NCBI GenBank assembly: GCA_963753245.1
Contig: CAVWBK010000001.1
Span: 186,001-250,000, forward strand
Length of the DNA: 64,000 nucleotides
Direction of reading: 5' to 3'
From: VRUE01 sp963753245
GTDB lineage: Bacteria > Actinomycetota > Thermoleophilia > Solirubrobacterales > 70-9
Below are positions 36,119 through 44,151 of the stretch, piece after piece (within the stretch, counting starts at the first letter, position 1; the number at the start of each line of letters is the position of its first letter). Both the position numbers and the translations under genes were made by a program. A model generated the notes under the pieces. It worked only from the letters and a program-made list of their open reading frames with translations. It made no database searches and had not been told where the DNA came from.

Positions 36119-37315
36119 ATGAGGCACACCACGATGTCCAGATATCCTGTGCGGATGCTAGGCGTGTCGGCCCTCGCTGGAGCGGTCGTGATTACCGCGC
36201 TTTCGCTGGTCCTTGCGCTTGCCGGCCTCGCCAAGCTATCCGGCGCCACCGTGAGGCAGCGCAGCCAGGGCATCGCAGAGCTTGCCGTCGCCGTCGCGGC
36301 GCTGCTTGCGCCGGGTCGGGTTGCCGGCGAGATGATGGCGGCGACGTTCTTGGTGTTCACGGTGATCCACGCCCGCCGTTTGATAGCGAGCTTCGACAGC
36401 GGCGCAGACCCGGGCTGCGACTGCTTGGGCGAGAGCACCGGCCCGCCGCCGCTGCGGGCAGCGATCCTCACGGGTTTCGCCGCGATGCTCGCCGGGGTGG
36501 CTACGGTCCTCGGTGCCCCCGGCGTCCGCCAGCTCGCGGCGACTGAGCCGTCGGCCCTGATGGCAGTGCTTCCGCTGGGGCTCGCGATCGGGATCGCTTG
36601 GAGGCTGGCGTTCGCCGGATCGCGGCCCCTGGAGCCGCTGAGCGCCTTGCCCAGCGGCTTCGGTGCCGCCGGCGACCGCTTGGTCGCCTCCTCGGCGAGG
36701 CTGCTGGAGCGGGAACACACCGACCACGGTTCCCCCGCGGACGGGCTTTCGCGGCGCTCGCTGCTGCTGAGAATTGCCGTCGTAGGCTCGGCACTGGCGG
36801 TTGCGCCCCTGCGGTACCTGCTGTACCCGGGCTCGGCGCTGGCGGCGGTCGTTCCCTCGCAGTGCGGCAGCGGCCTCTGCACGGACGGCTACACCGGCTT
36901 CTGCTGCGAGATCAATAAAGGTCACGTCAACACCTGCCCGGAGGGCACCTTTCCGGGTGGCTGGTGGATGTGCACGGACTACAAGGGGCACCAGCTATGT
37001 GCCGAACAGGGCATCCGCTACTACGTCGACTGCAACGCGCTGCCGGGCCGTCCGTTCCCGGGCGGCTGTCGCTGCGGTGAGGACAGCTGCCGTCACCGCA
37101 GGGTCAATTGCAACATCTTCCGCTATGGCCAGTGCAACACGGACATCGGTGGCGTTACCGCAGTCGTCTGCCGGATGGTCGTCTGCGAGAACCCCAGCAC
37201 GATCGAGGCGCTTCACTGCAGCGCCGCGCTCGCGACGGACGACTCCACCTGCGACCACGAGGCGGGTTGCCTGGAGCCGGCGGCGGTCGAGCTGGTTGGA
37301 GCCGGGGGGGTGTGA
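36119..37315 (+). CDS. MauE-like membrane domain fused to MauA-like Cys-rich domain
   Basis: 398 residues. Residues 15-165 form a four-helix membrane domain of the MauE/DoxX type, with a GCDC motif at 99-102 in an extracytoplasmic loop. A twin-arginine-like segment LSRRSLLLRIAVVGSALAVAP (210-230) then precedes a C-terminal domain (about 247-384) with 18 cysteines: FCCE, NTCPEGT, GGWWMC, YYVDC, GGCRC, GQCN, VVCRMVVC. The order and spacing resemble the methylamine dehydrogenase light chain MauA. One TTQ tryptophan counterpart (W282/W283) is present; the second falls on Q338, so the cofactor is unlikely to form. Start could also be ATG 36134 or 36155. Overlaps the MauD-like gene. Confidence 0.75.
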   Translation: MRHTTMSRYPVRMLGVSALAGAVVITALSLVLALAGLAKLSGATVRQRSQGIAELAVAVAALLAPGRVAGEMMAATFLVFTVIHARRLIASFDSGADPGCDCLGESTGPPPLRAAILTGFAAMLAGVATVLGAPGVRQLAATEPSALMAVLPLGLAIGIAWRLAFAGSRPLEPLSALPSGFGAAGDRLVASSARLLEREHTDHGSPADGLSRRSLLLRIAVVGSALAVAPLRYLLYPGSALAAVVPSQCGSGLCTDGYTGFCCEINKGHVNTCPEGTFPGGWWMCTDYKGHQLCAEQGIRYYVDCNALPGRPFPGGCRCGEDSCRHRRVNCNIFRYGQCNTDIGGVTAVVCRMVVCENPSTIEALHCSAALATDDSTCDHEAGCLEPAAVELVGAGGV

Positions 37316-38118
37316 CGGTCGTGATCTGCGCAACTCTGCAGCCATTGACTGTCATGGTGATTGTGGAGGGCGTGTTGCTGGCGCTGGCGTTGCTGTTCGT
37401 TGTGGCGCTGTTGCGCTCGCACGCAGAGATCCTTCGGCGACTGGCCAGAATCGAGGCGGCGTTTGACGCGGGTCCCGACGACCTAGGGCATCCTGACGCC
37501 ACCGCCGCGGTCAGCCCGAAGGCGTTCGCGGGCAGGCAACGCGGGGGCGGAGGTCAGGCGCCTGACATCGCCGGCCAGACGCTCGCCGGCGATGCAGTCA
37601 AGCTGTCGCTCGCGGCCGGCTCTCCGCCGTCTCTGCTCGCGTTCATGGGCAGTGGCTGCAACGCCTGCATCCCCCTCTGGCAAGGCCTCGATGGGGATAT
37701 CCCTCTCCTGGCGAGCACGCGGTTGACGGTGATCACCAAGGGCCGGGAGCGAGAGCGCTTGGCGCGGCTGCTGGAGCTGGCGCCGGCCGGCGTCGAGGTG
37801 GTGATGTCGACGCAGGCGTGGCAAGACTTCGACATCCCTGCGACGCCTCACTTCGTGCTGGTCGACGGCGGCGAGATCGCCGGCCGCGGCAGCGCCACCA
37901 ATTGGGAGCAGATCGCCTCGCTGCTATGCGACGCCGACGACGACCGCATCGACCCCGCTCGCAGCACCTCGGAGCGTGCCGCCCGCGCTGAGAAGGCGCT
38001 GGCGGAGGCGGGGATCACCGCCGGGCATCCGAGCCTGCACCCGTCGCGGCTGGCGCCCGATCCGCTCGCTGCCCCGGATCGCTCGGCCGCCGCGGACTCG
38101 GAGCCCCTTCATGAGTGA
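37312..38118 (+). CDS. MauD-like thioredoxin-fold protein
   Basis: 268 residues from GTG 37312, overlapping the stop of the MauE-MauA fusion (GTGA). N-terminal transmembrane helix (VMVIVEGVLLALALLFVVALL), then a thioredoxin domain from about 105 with CNAC in LAFMGSGCNACIPLWQ and a cis-Pro at IPATPHFVLVDG. In mau operons MauD and MauE are needed to form the disulfides of the light chain; the adjacent Cys-rich domain is its obvious substrate. The C-terminal 60 residues are an extra low-complexity tail. Overlaps the next gene by 8 bp. Confidence 0.78.
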   Translation: MTVVICATLQPLTVMVIVEGVLLALALLFVVALLRSHAEILRRLARIEAAFDAGPDDLGHPDATAAVSPKAFAGRQRGGGGQAPDIAGQTLAGDAVKLSLAAGSPPSLLAFMGSGCNACIPLWQGLDGDIPLLASTRLTVITKGRERERLARLLELAPAGVEVVMSTQAWQDFDIPATPHFVLVDGGEIAGRGSATNWEQIASLLCDADDDRIDPARSTSERAARAEKALAEAGITAGHPSLHPSRLAPDPLAAPDRSAAADSEPLHE

Positions 38119-38779
38119 GCCGGCCTGGATCGCCGTCGGTTGCACGGTCGCGATCCTTGGCGCCCTGCGCGCCGCCTTCTCCCCGTGCGGCCAGTCGATG
38201 CTCGCGAGCCTGACCCCTTACGCAGAGCGGGCCCGCGGCTCCCATTGGACCGCCACCGCCACCGCCTTCTCCGTCGGCGCGGTCTGCGCCGGTGCGCTCA
38301 GTGGCCTTTTGTGGGGCACGGTCGGATCGCTGCTTCCCGGTGGCGGCTGGAGACTGCCGGCGGCAGCGATGGTATTGGTGGCGGCGCTCGTGATCGACGG
38401 CACCCCGCTGCGCACGCGACTCCCCCTCACCCGTCGCCAGGTCAACGAGGACTGGATGGTCACCTACCGCGGCTGGGTCTATGGCGTCGGCTTCGGCGGC
38501 CAGCTCGGCCTCGGCTTCATCACGCTGGTGGCGTGCGCAGCGATCTACGCGACCTTCGCGGTGGAGCTGCTTTCGGGCAGCCCGGCGGCCGGCGTCGCGA
38601 TCGGCGCCGTGTTCGGCGCGACCAAGGCGGCGGCACTGCTGCCCGCCGGGTTCGCGCGGGACCGCAGCTCCCTCGTGCGGCTGCACCGGGGGCTGTTGCG
38701 GCTCGAGCCCATCAGCATCCGCGCGGTGGTGATCGCCGAGGCAACGGCCGTGGCGATCATCGTGGGGGCACTGCTATGA
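38111..38779 (+). CDS. MauF/CcdA-like membrane protein
   Basis: 222 residues with about six helices. The N-terminal GALRAAFSPCGQSMLASLTPYAERARG resembles the MauF/CcdA/DsbD membrane family, in which a cysteine after a proline-containing turn (SPC) at the start of a helix carries electrons or thiol redox equivalents. A second Cys in the middle (LVACAAIY) may pair with it. The position directly after a MauD-like gene supports a role in disulfide transfer for the MauA-like domain. The MauF label is by context; the fold is the better supported part. Confidence 0.68.
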   Translation: MSEPAWIAVGCTVAILGALRAAFSPCGQSMLASLTPYAERARGSHWTATATAFSVGAVCAGALSGLLWGTVGSLLPGGGWRLPAAAMVLVAALVIDGTPLRTRLPLTRRQVNEDWMVTYRGWVYGVGFGGQLGLGFITLVACAAIYATFAVELLSGSPAAGVAIGAVFGATKAAALLPAGFARDRSSLVRLHRGLLRLEPISIRAVVIAEATAVAIIVGALL

Positions 38780-38830
38780 CGGTGGCCGGGGCGCGGTGAG
38801 CTGCCGGCTCGGCTGGGCGCGATCAGAGAC

Positions 38831-39271
38831 ATGAACGTTGCCGGACATGGAGTCTCGATCGAGGTGCCCGCCGGCTGGGAGGCGCGGATCCGCAAACGGG
38901 GACCGGGACCGGTCCTGCACGTCGCCACCTTTCCACTGCGTGCCTCCGACGGTGACTTCGGCGGCGCGGCGACCGGCCGCATGGGCGCAGGCGACGCGTT
39001 CGCGGCGCTGGTCGAGTACGTCGACCCGGAGAAGGTGAAGCCCGGCGTCGGCCTGTTCGCGCCCGGGCGGCCACCCGGCCCGACGCCGCACGAGTTCGAT
39101 CCGATGCAGCTGCAGGTGACCCGTCCCGACCAGTTCGGCTGGCAGCGGTTCTTCACCGAGCGGGGCCGCACCTGCTGTCTGTACGCCGTGATCAAGCCTG
39201 GAGGGGAGCGACCCGAGCGGCTGGTGGCACGGCTCACCGCGGTGCTGGGAACGCTGCGCCTGTCCACCTGA
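38831..39271 (+). CDS. Hypothetical protein downstream of mau-like genes
   Basis: 146 residues from ATG 38831. Soluble, strand-rich; begins GHGVSIEVPAGWEARIRKRG, and the pattern ...LHVATFPLRASDGDFGG...FAALVEY resembles small PsbP/LpqN-like or regulatory domains seen beside secreted proteins. Contains a Cys pair (TCCLYAVI). No signal peptide, so probably cytoplasmic. It is 51 bp from the MauF-like gene and could be its co-transcribed partner. Function unknown. Confidence 0.6.
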   Translation: MNVAGHGVSIEVPAGWEARIRKRGPGPVLHVATFPLRASDGDFGGAATGRMGAGDAFAALVEYVDPEKVKPGVGLFAPGRPPGPTPHEFDPMQLQVTRPDQFGWQRFFTERGRTCCLYAVIKPGGERPERLVARLTAVLGTLRLST

Positions 39272-39364
39272 GGCGTTCCTCTTACGTCAGCCCAGCGCCG
39301 TGAGAGCCGACCTCATCGTTCAGAGGCACCCGTAGCATCGAGGGTGAGGATGAGTGGCGCAGTG

Positions 39365-40216
39365 TCAAACCTGCACCTCCTGGGTGGCGGTGGCGGTGAG
39401 GCCGTTGGCGTCGGTGACGGTGAGGGTGACGGTGTAGGAGCCGGCGGCGCTGAATATATGGGTCGGATTGATCTCGGTCGAGCTGTCCGCCGTGCCGGTC
39501 GCCGGGTCGTCGAAGTTCCACCGGCGCGAGACGATCGGTGCGCCGTCGACAGCAGGCGTGGCGGCGCTGGTGAATGCAGCGGCGGCGGTGGCCTCGTCTA
39601 CGGTGGCCGTGAACGAAGCGGTGGGAGGCGTGGGCAGCGGGCTGAGCGCGGCGCCGGTGTAGAGCGCGGCGTCGTGACTTGGGGCAAGCGAACAGGGCGT
39701 CGTGTCGAATCGGCGCAGGTTGGTGTAGGTCGCGGTGATCCGCCTTGCGAACATGATCGCCTGCACCGTTTCGGCGCCGACGATCGCGAGCGTGATGCGG
39801 TAGGGGACGCGCATGCCGTGCCGGTAGGTTCTGCCGCGACAGCGCAGCGGTGCGTAGAAGGACGAGCTTCCGGCGTAGGCGCCAATGCCGGTGCGCTTGA
39901 GCGTGAGCGTTTCCTGCAGCCCGGCGCTGCGCTGGCGGCGCACCGAGAGCCTGGCGCAGACGCTGCCCTCACAGCCTCTTGGCGCGATCGTCCAATCACG
40001 CCGCAGGCGCTGTCCAAGGTGCTCGCCTCGTACGTTGACGGCTTCGGTCACCCGCGCCTGCATCTGGAATGCGCCGGCGACCCGAGCGTCGATCCGAGGC
40101 GCCGCCCCCTTGGCGCTCGCCGCGGTGGCCGCGAAGAGCAGGATCGCGGTGTTCGCTATGACGAATGCATGTCGCGCCCGCACAGCGCGCAGATTAGTCC
40201 AGGCATGCCGCGACAT
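39365..40216 (-). CDS. Secreted PKD-domain protein
   Basis: 283 residues from ATG 40216; the frame extends upstream to 40366, but the signal peptide (AFVIANTAILLFAATAASA) follows this ATG. The C-terminus is a PKD domain: PTASFTATV through WNFDD and THIFSAAGSYTVTLTVTDANG. The middle part (CEGSVCARLSVRRQRSAG, MRVPYRITLAIVGAETVQA) is a second beta domain with a Cys pair. Probably cell-surface or secreted; binding partner unknown. Confidence 0.78.
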   Translation of the reverse strand: MSRHAWTNLRAVRARHAFVIANTAILLFAATAASAKGAAPRIDARVAGAFQMQARVTEAVNVRGEHLGQRLRRDWTIAPRGCEGSVCARLSVRRQRSAGLQETLTLKRTGIGAYAGSSSFYAPLRCRGRTYRHGMRVPYRITLAIVGAETVQAIMFARRITATYTNLRRFDTTPCSLAPSHDAALYTGAALSPLPTPPTASFTATVDEATAAAAFTSAATPAVDGAPIVSRRWNFDDPATGTADSSTEINPTHIFSAAGSYTVTLTVTDANGLTATATQEVQV

Positions 40217-40393
40217 TGGCTGACGGACACATGCGAGCCTGTCAATATGATGCGCGGCGAACAGCCCATCGAGTCCGGCACTGTCCTCGCCTTCCAGGCA
40301 AATTTGCGCGGGACCAAGTTCCACCGAGACTCCGACAAACCTGGCCTGCTCATTCGCCCAGATCAACGCCGGCTGCTAAGTTGTCCCGCTCTG

Positions 40394-41380
40394 ATGGCTG
40401 CCGTTCGGCATGAGCTCTTGGCCTCCCGGCGGTTTCGCGACGTTTTCTCGGCGCTCGCATTCCTGACGCTCGCCGCCTTCGCTTTCCTGGCCGCTCCTGT
40501 CTCCAGCGTCAGAGCCAGCGGATTACCCGAAATCGCCGAACCGATCCCGGCCTGCCATTCGGGCTACGGCCCGCCCGAAGAACAAGGTTGGAACGAAGAG
40601 GGAGCGTTTCAATCTGGGCTGGCACCGAACTGTCTGTATCAGCCCGCCGCAAATGGCGTCGCACACATCAGCCCCTCCAAAGTGAAGATCGGGGGGACCG
40701 TTCGTCTCACCTTTACGCCCGGCACCCAGGACGGCTACGAAACGTCCCCGATATGGAACCTCGGGGCACTACGAACCGTTCAGGGCCCTGAACACGAAGA
40801 ACAGTTCTTGGTCGCCCTTTACAATCAGGAAGGAGAATGCTATGAACTGGCCAAACTGGCCTGCGAATTCTCGGTCTCTACCCTTGGACGCTTCATCGAA
40901 GGTTACTATGTGCTGCGGGTTCCATGGCAAGCGTCGAACACTCTGGAGCGGGAAGGCTCCTACGACCTGCAGTTGTATGTCGGGGAACACAATCCTCCGG
41001 TCGCCCGCTTCACCGTAGAACCGGTCAAAGGCCTGACGTACAAGTTCGACGGGACCTCCTCCTCTGATGAAGTGCGTGTATCCGCCTGGCACTTCACCGT
41101 GAACGGGATCCTCGTCAGCGAAATACCGCTTGAGGAATACACCTTCCCTGGTCCCGGCACATACAAAATCGGACTCACCGTCGAAGATGAAGCCGGGCTG
41201 TCCGACAGCACCGAACACGAAGTTGTCATCTCCGAACCCGTTCCCAGCACGGGTGGCGGCGGAGGTTCCAGTGGTTCTGGAGGCTCGGGTGGCCCAAGCA
41301 ACGCGACCACTGGGAAGCCCAAGCACCCCAAGCACCGCCACAAGAAACACAAGCATAAGAAGCACAGCCATAAGCACTGA
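40394..41380 (+). CDS. Secreted PKD-like protein with His/Lys-rich tail
   Basis: 328 residues from ATG 40394; a longer frame from 39344 runs antisense to the other PKD gene and is ignored. Signal peptide (AFLTLAAFAFLAAPVSSVRA), a beta domain with the pair ECYELAKLACEF, then a PKD-like domain (PPVARFTVEPVKGLTYKFDG; YTFPGPGTYKIGLTVEDEAG). The last 50 residues are a Gly/Ser linker followed by alternating K/H (KHRHKKHKHKK...). The tail could bind metals or sit in the cell wall. The gene at 47928-48560 ends in a similar tail although its body is unrelated. Confidence 0.75.
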   Translation: MAAVRHELLASRRFRDVFSALAFLTLAAFAFLAAPVSSVRASGLPEIAEPIPACHSGYGPPEEQGWNEEGAFQSGLAPNCLYQPAANGVAHISPSKVKIGGTVRLTFTPGTQDGYETSPIWNLGALRTVQGPEHEEQFLVALYNQEGECYELAKLACEFSVSTLGRFIEGYYVLRVPWQASNTLEREGSYDLQLYVGEHNPPVARFTVEPVKGLTYKFDGTSSSDEVRVSAWHFTVNGILVSEIPLEEYTFPGPGTYKIGLTVEDEAGLSDSTEHEVVISEPVPSTGGGGGSSGSGGSGGPSNATTGKPKHPKHRHKKHKHKKHSHKH

Positions 41381-41435
41381 GACTGCCCGGTCAAGTCGCA
41401 CACTCGCCTGCCTGCGGGAGTCAAGGCACGCCGAT

Positions 41436-41471
41436 CGTTTCGGGCACTCCGGTTCCATGGTGCCCGAAACG
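41436..41471 (+). terminator. Strong hairpin between convergent genes
   Basis: Perfect 12-bp stem CGTTTCGGGCAC/GTGCCCGAAACG with a 12-nt loop, 56 bp after the PKD gene's stop and in the gap before the convergent transposase. Likely a terminator for the + strand gene; no U-tract follows. Confidence 0.55.
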
Positions 41472-41710
41472 CCGACATAACGGCGAATCCGCTGCGAATA
41501 GATCGCACCCAGGAGGGTCGCCTGTTCGATTCGGGCTAGCTCCACACGCAAAAGCCCCTGCTCGTCGCGGCCTTCTGCGCTTTGTTACCTCTCAGACGGT
41601 CCTCGTCTATCGCTCCATTTGGGACCTGTCAACAGCCAGCCGTCGCGAGCTCGACTGGCAGGGGCAATGTCTAGGCCGTCCTAACCCCGAGATGTGAAGA
41701 CAGTTCGGGT
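41472..41710. other. Intergenic region beside the transposase
   Basis: Nothing recognised. I looked for the outer end of the IS481-like element here and found no inverted-repeat partner I could defend. Confidence 0.35.
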
Positions 41711-42703
41711 TCATCTCACGCTCGCCATCTTGCGGGCCCCGAAGACGATATCCGCCGGCACCCTTCCCTTCGTCAGCCTCCCCGTGTGGGCACGGTCGGT
41801 GTTGTAGTAGCGCAGGTACTCATCGAGATCACGCCGCAGGGCGGTGATCCGGGGCGCCAGCGAGCGCGAGAAGGCCGGACGCCAGCACTCCTCAAGAATC
41901 GTCAGCTGGACCCGCTCCACGCAGCCGTTTGAGTTCGGCCGCCCGGCCTTGATCTTGCGCTGGGTCGCCTGCTCGCCATCAAGGGCGGCCCTGAAGTCCT
42001 TGGCGCGGAACTCCGAGCCATTATCGGTCGTCACCTCCCTGAGCTTCCAATCCGCTGCCTTCAGCTCTTTGGCGACCAGGTGGACCAGCTCGGCGGTGTG
42101 GCGGGCGGTGGGGTTGTGCTCTGAGGAGCGCAGGAAGGCCCAGGTGTAGGCGGAGGCGACATCGATCGCGCTGTATTGCCAGATCACTCCCTTGCTGCCC
42201 GCCAGGCGACCGACATAAAAGCAGTCCATCTGCACCTTCTCGCCGGGCTCAGAGGCGTCGATATGCAGCTCCTTTGGTGTGATCTCGGGCCTGCGCTCAT
42301 AGGGATCGGCATGGCGGGCGATCAGCGCCAGGCGCTTGGAGCGGGTGTTGAGGTTGAAGCGCCCCAGCACGCACCAGACGCCGTTCTCAGAGACCCGGAT
42401 CCCGCCCCACTTCTCCCGCGCCAGTTCGGCTGAGATGCGCCGGGGGCCGAAGCCAGGGTGGCCGAGGGAGAAGGCGAGGATGCGGTGCTCGAGGTGGGGG
42501 CCGATCTGGTTGGGCATCCGCGGGCGGCGGCGCTCGCGGACCCGCAGCCCGTCGAGGCCGTAGCGCTCAAGCCTTGGCTTCCACGCGTAGTAGGTGGATC
42601 TGGCCACGCCCATCGCCCTGCAGGCCTCAGAGACGTTGCCGAGCTCCTGCGCCAGGGTGAACAGCCGCAGCCGGAATCCGAACAGCACGTCATCCTCTGT
42701 CAT
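41711..42703 (-). CDS. IS481-like transposase (DDE integrase core)
   Basis: 330 residues from ATG 42703 (GGGAG just upstream). N-terminal helix-turn-helix (ELGNVSEACRAMGVARSTYYAWKPRL), then the rve integrase core with the DDE triad: Asp in VQMDCFYV, Asp in TTDNGSEF, Glu in CVERVQLTILEE. Looks full length, so could be active. The open frame to 42853 runs into the neighbouring element and is not part of it. Element ends not identified. Confidence 0.87.
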   Translation of the reverse strand: MTEDDVLFGFRLRLFTLAQELGNVSEACRAMGVARSTYYAWKPRLERYGLDGLRVRERRRPRMPNQIGPHLEHRILAFSLGHPGFGPRRISAELAREKWGGIRVSENGVWCVLGRFNLNTRSKRLALIARHADPYERRPEITPKELHIDASEPGEKVQMDCFYVGRLAGSKGVIWQYSAIDVASAYTWAFLRSSEHNPTARHTAELVHLVAKELKAADWKLREVTTDNGSEFRAKDFRAALDGEQATQRKIKAGRPNSNGCVERVQLTILEECWRPAFSRSLAPRITALRRDLDEYLRYYNTDRAHTGRLTKGRVPADIVFGARKMASVR

Positions 42704-42755
42704 TGCGCTCCCTTCGTTGCTTCTTGGTTGGCGCTTTGAAGCGTGGAAGAGCGCG

Positions 42756-42785
42756 CGGACGCCCCGGCAATTGCCGGGGCGTCCG
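42756..42785. repeat. 30-bp perfect palindrome
   Basis: Arms of 15 bp (CGGACGCCCCGGCAA and its exact complement) meet without a loop. It lies between the start of the IS481-like transposase and the left end of the IS3 element. It could form a hairpin with a small loop in RNA (AATT in the middle) or a cruciform, or be a dimeric protein site. No T-run. Confidence 0.8.
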
Positions 42786-42849
42786 AATGAAGGCGTCGCT
42801 ATGGAGCCCTGGACCTGCCCCGCTTCGGTGGACACGTTTCGGCTTGAAC

Positions 42850-43725
42850 TCAAGCCGCTTTCTTTAGTTGATTGAGGGAGAGACTCTCAAACTCCTCCGG
42901 GGTCGCATAGTTCAGGGTGCTGTGCAGTCGCTGACGGTTGTAGAAAACCTCGATCCACTCGAAGATCGCAACCCGCAGGTCACTGCGAGTGGGCCAGGAG
43001 TAGCGGTCGACCTGCTCCCTCTTCAAGGTGGCGAAGAAGGACTCAGCGACCGCGTTGTCCAGTGGCGAGCCGCCCTGGGTCATCGAGAGGTCGATCCCGG
43101 CCTCCCGGCAGCGCTCACCGAAGGCGAGTGAGACGTATTGGCTGCCGCGGTCGCTGTGGTGGACCAGGTTGCTCTCGGGGCGCCGGCGGGCGACCGCCAT
43201 CTCGATCGCATCGGTGACCAGTTCGGCCCGCAGGTCCTCGCGCAAAGACCAGCCGATCACTTTTCGTGAGTGGCAATCGAGCACCACCGCCAGGTAGAGC
43301 CAGCCCTCCCAGCTGCGGCAGTAGGTGATGTCGGCGACCCAGAGACGGTTGGGCTCGGTCGGGTTCCACTCGCGGCGGACCAGATCGGGTGCCGTCGCGA
43401 CACCCGGGACGCGCACGGTGGTGCGGCCCCGCTTGCGCCTGATCAAGCCCGAGATGCCCTCCTGGCGCATCAGCCGGGCGACCCGCTTGCGAGCGACGTT
43501 GGTGCCGCGGCGGGCGAGCATCGCCTGCACGCGCGGGGCGCCGTAGGTGCCCCTGCTCTGCTCGTGGATCTCGGTGATCGCCGCCGTGATCTGCTCATCG
43601 CGCAGGGCCCGATTGCAGGACGGGCGCCTCTGGGCGGCGTAGAAGCCCGCCCGCGAGACGCCCAGCACCCTGCAGAGGGTGGCGACCGAGTGATTGGCCC
43701 TCTCCGCGCAGATGAAGCGGTGCAC
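42850..43725 (-). CDS. IS3 family transposase OrfB
   Basis: 291 residues, GTG start at 43725. N-terminal HTH_21-like region (YGAPRVQAMLARRGTNVARKRVARLMRQEGISGLIRRK), then the rve core with DDE: Asp in VADITYC, Asp in HHSDRGSQY, Glu in AVAESFFATLKRE. The frame lies -1 relative to orfA and remains open back into it, so an OrfAB fusion made by programmed -1 frameshifting is expected, as in other IS3 elements. The likely slip region is near the AAAA of CAGAAAAG at about 43765-43775. Confidence 0.92.
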   Translation of the reverse strand: MHRFICAERANHSVATLCRVLGVSRAGFYAAQRRPSCNRALRDEQITAAITEIHEQSRGTYGAPRVQAMLARRGTNVARKRVARLMRQEGISGLIRRKRGRTTVRVPGVATAPDLVRREWNPTEPNRLWVADITYCRSWEGWLYLAVVLDCHSRKVIGWSLREDLRAELVTDAIEMAVARRRPESNLVHHSDRGSQYVSLAFGERCREAGIDLSMTQGGSPLDNAVAESFFATLKREQVDRYSWPTRSDLRVAIFEWIEVFYNRQRLHSTLNYATPEEFESLSLNQLKKAA

Positions 43726-43730
43726 GACCG

Positions 43731-44024
43731 CTACCTCCGCTCGGTCTCCGTTGCGAAGAAGGCCGCGGCTTTTCTGAGGATCTCCCGCTCCTCGCGGAGC
43801 TTTCGGTTCTCCTTCTCGAGCTCGCGCAGGCGGACCCTCTCCTCAGAGCTCAGGCCGCTCTTTCGGCCACCGTCGACGTCGTCTTGGGCAACCCAGTTGC
43901 GCAGGGTCTGATCAGAGATCCCGAGGTCTTTTGCGACCTGACCGATTGAGTCGCCCGAGGTCTTTACGAGACGGATCGCCTCAGCTCGGAATTCGGGCGG
44001 GTAGGGCGGTCGTGTTCGTGGCAC
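43731..44024 (-). CDS. IS3 family transposase OrfA
   Basis: 97 residues with the IS3/HTH_8 helix-turn-helix (EFRAEAIRLVKTSGDSIGQVAKDLGISDQTLRNWV) followed by the leucine-zipper-like helix (ERVRLRELEKENRKLREEREIL) used for dimer formation. Five bases separate its stop from the GTG of orfB. It provides the DNA-binding part of the OrfAB transposase. Confidence 0.93.
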   Translation of the reverse strand: MPRTRPPYPPEFRAEAIRLVKTSGDSIGQVAKDLGISDQTLRNWVAQDDVDGGRKSGLSSEERVRLRELEKENRKLREEREILRKAAAFFATETERR

Positions 44025-44151
44025 TTTGACTCCTTCCGGAAGCGCTTTGCTTCCCAGTGGTCAAGTGTCCACGAAAGCGGGTCAAGGCCACCCGGAGGTG
44101 TCCGGGGTACTTGGGGTTAGTCCGGCCTAGGCGTAGAACGCTGAGGCCGAT

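Larger units (their letters stand above)
42816..44084 (-). mobile_element. IS3 family insertion sequence
   Basis: About 1.27 kb, with the orfA and orfB genes inside. The ends are imperfect inverted repeats: left TGCCCCGCTTCGGTGGACAC (42816-42835) and right, read inward, TGACCCGCTTTCGTGGACAC (44084-44065), 17 of 20 identical. I could not identify a clear target-site duplication next to these ends. Both reading frames are intact, so the element may still be mobile. Confidence 0.85.

Noticed and set aside
39344..40393. Extended frame upstream of the PKD gene at 40394
   Set aside because: Antisense to the other PKD gene; the signal peptide begins at 40394.
41472..42815. Ends of the IS481-like element
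   Set aside because: Short GGCAGG similarity near 41660 and 42810 is too weak to set boundaries.
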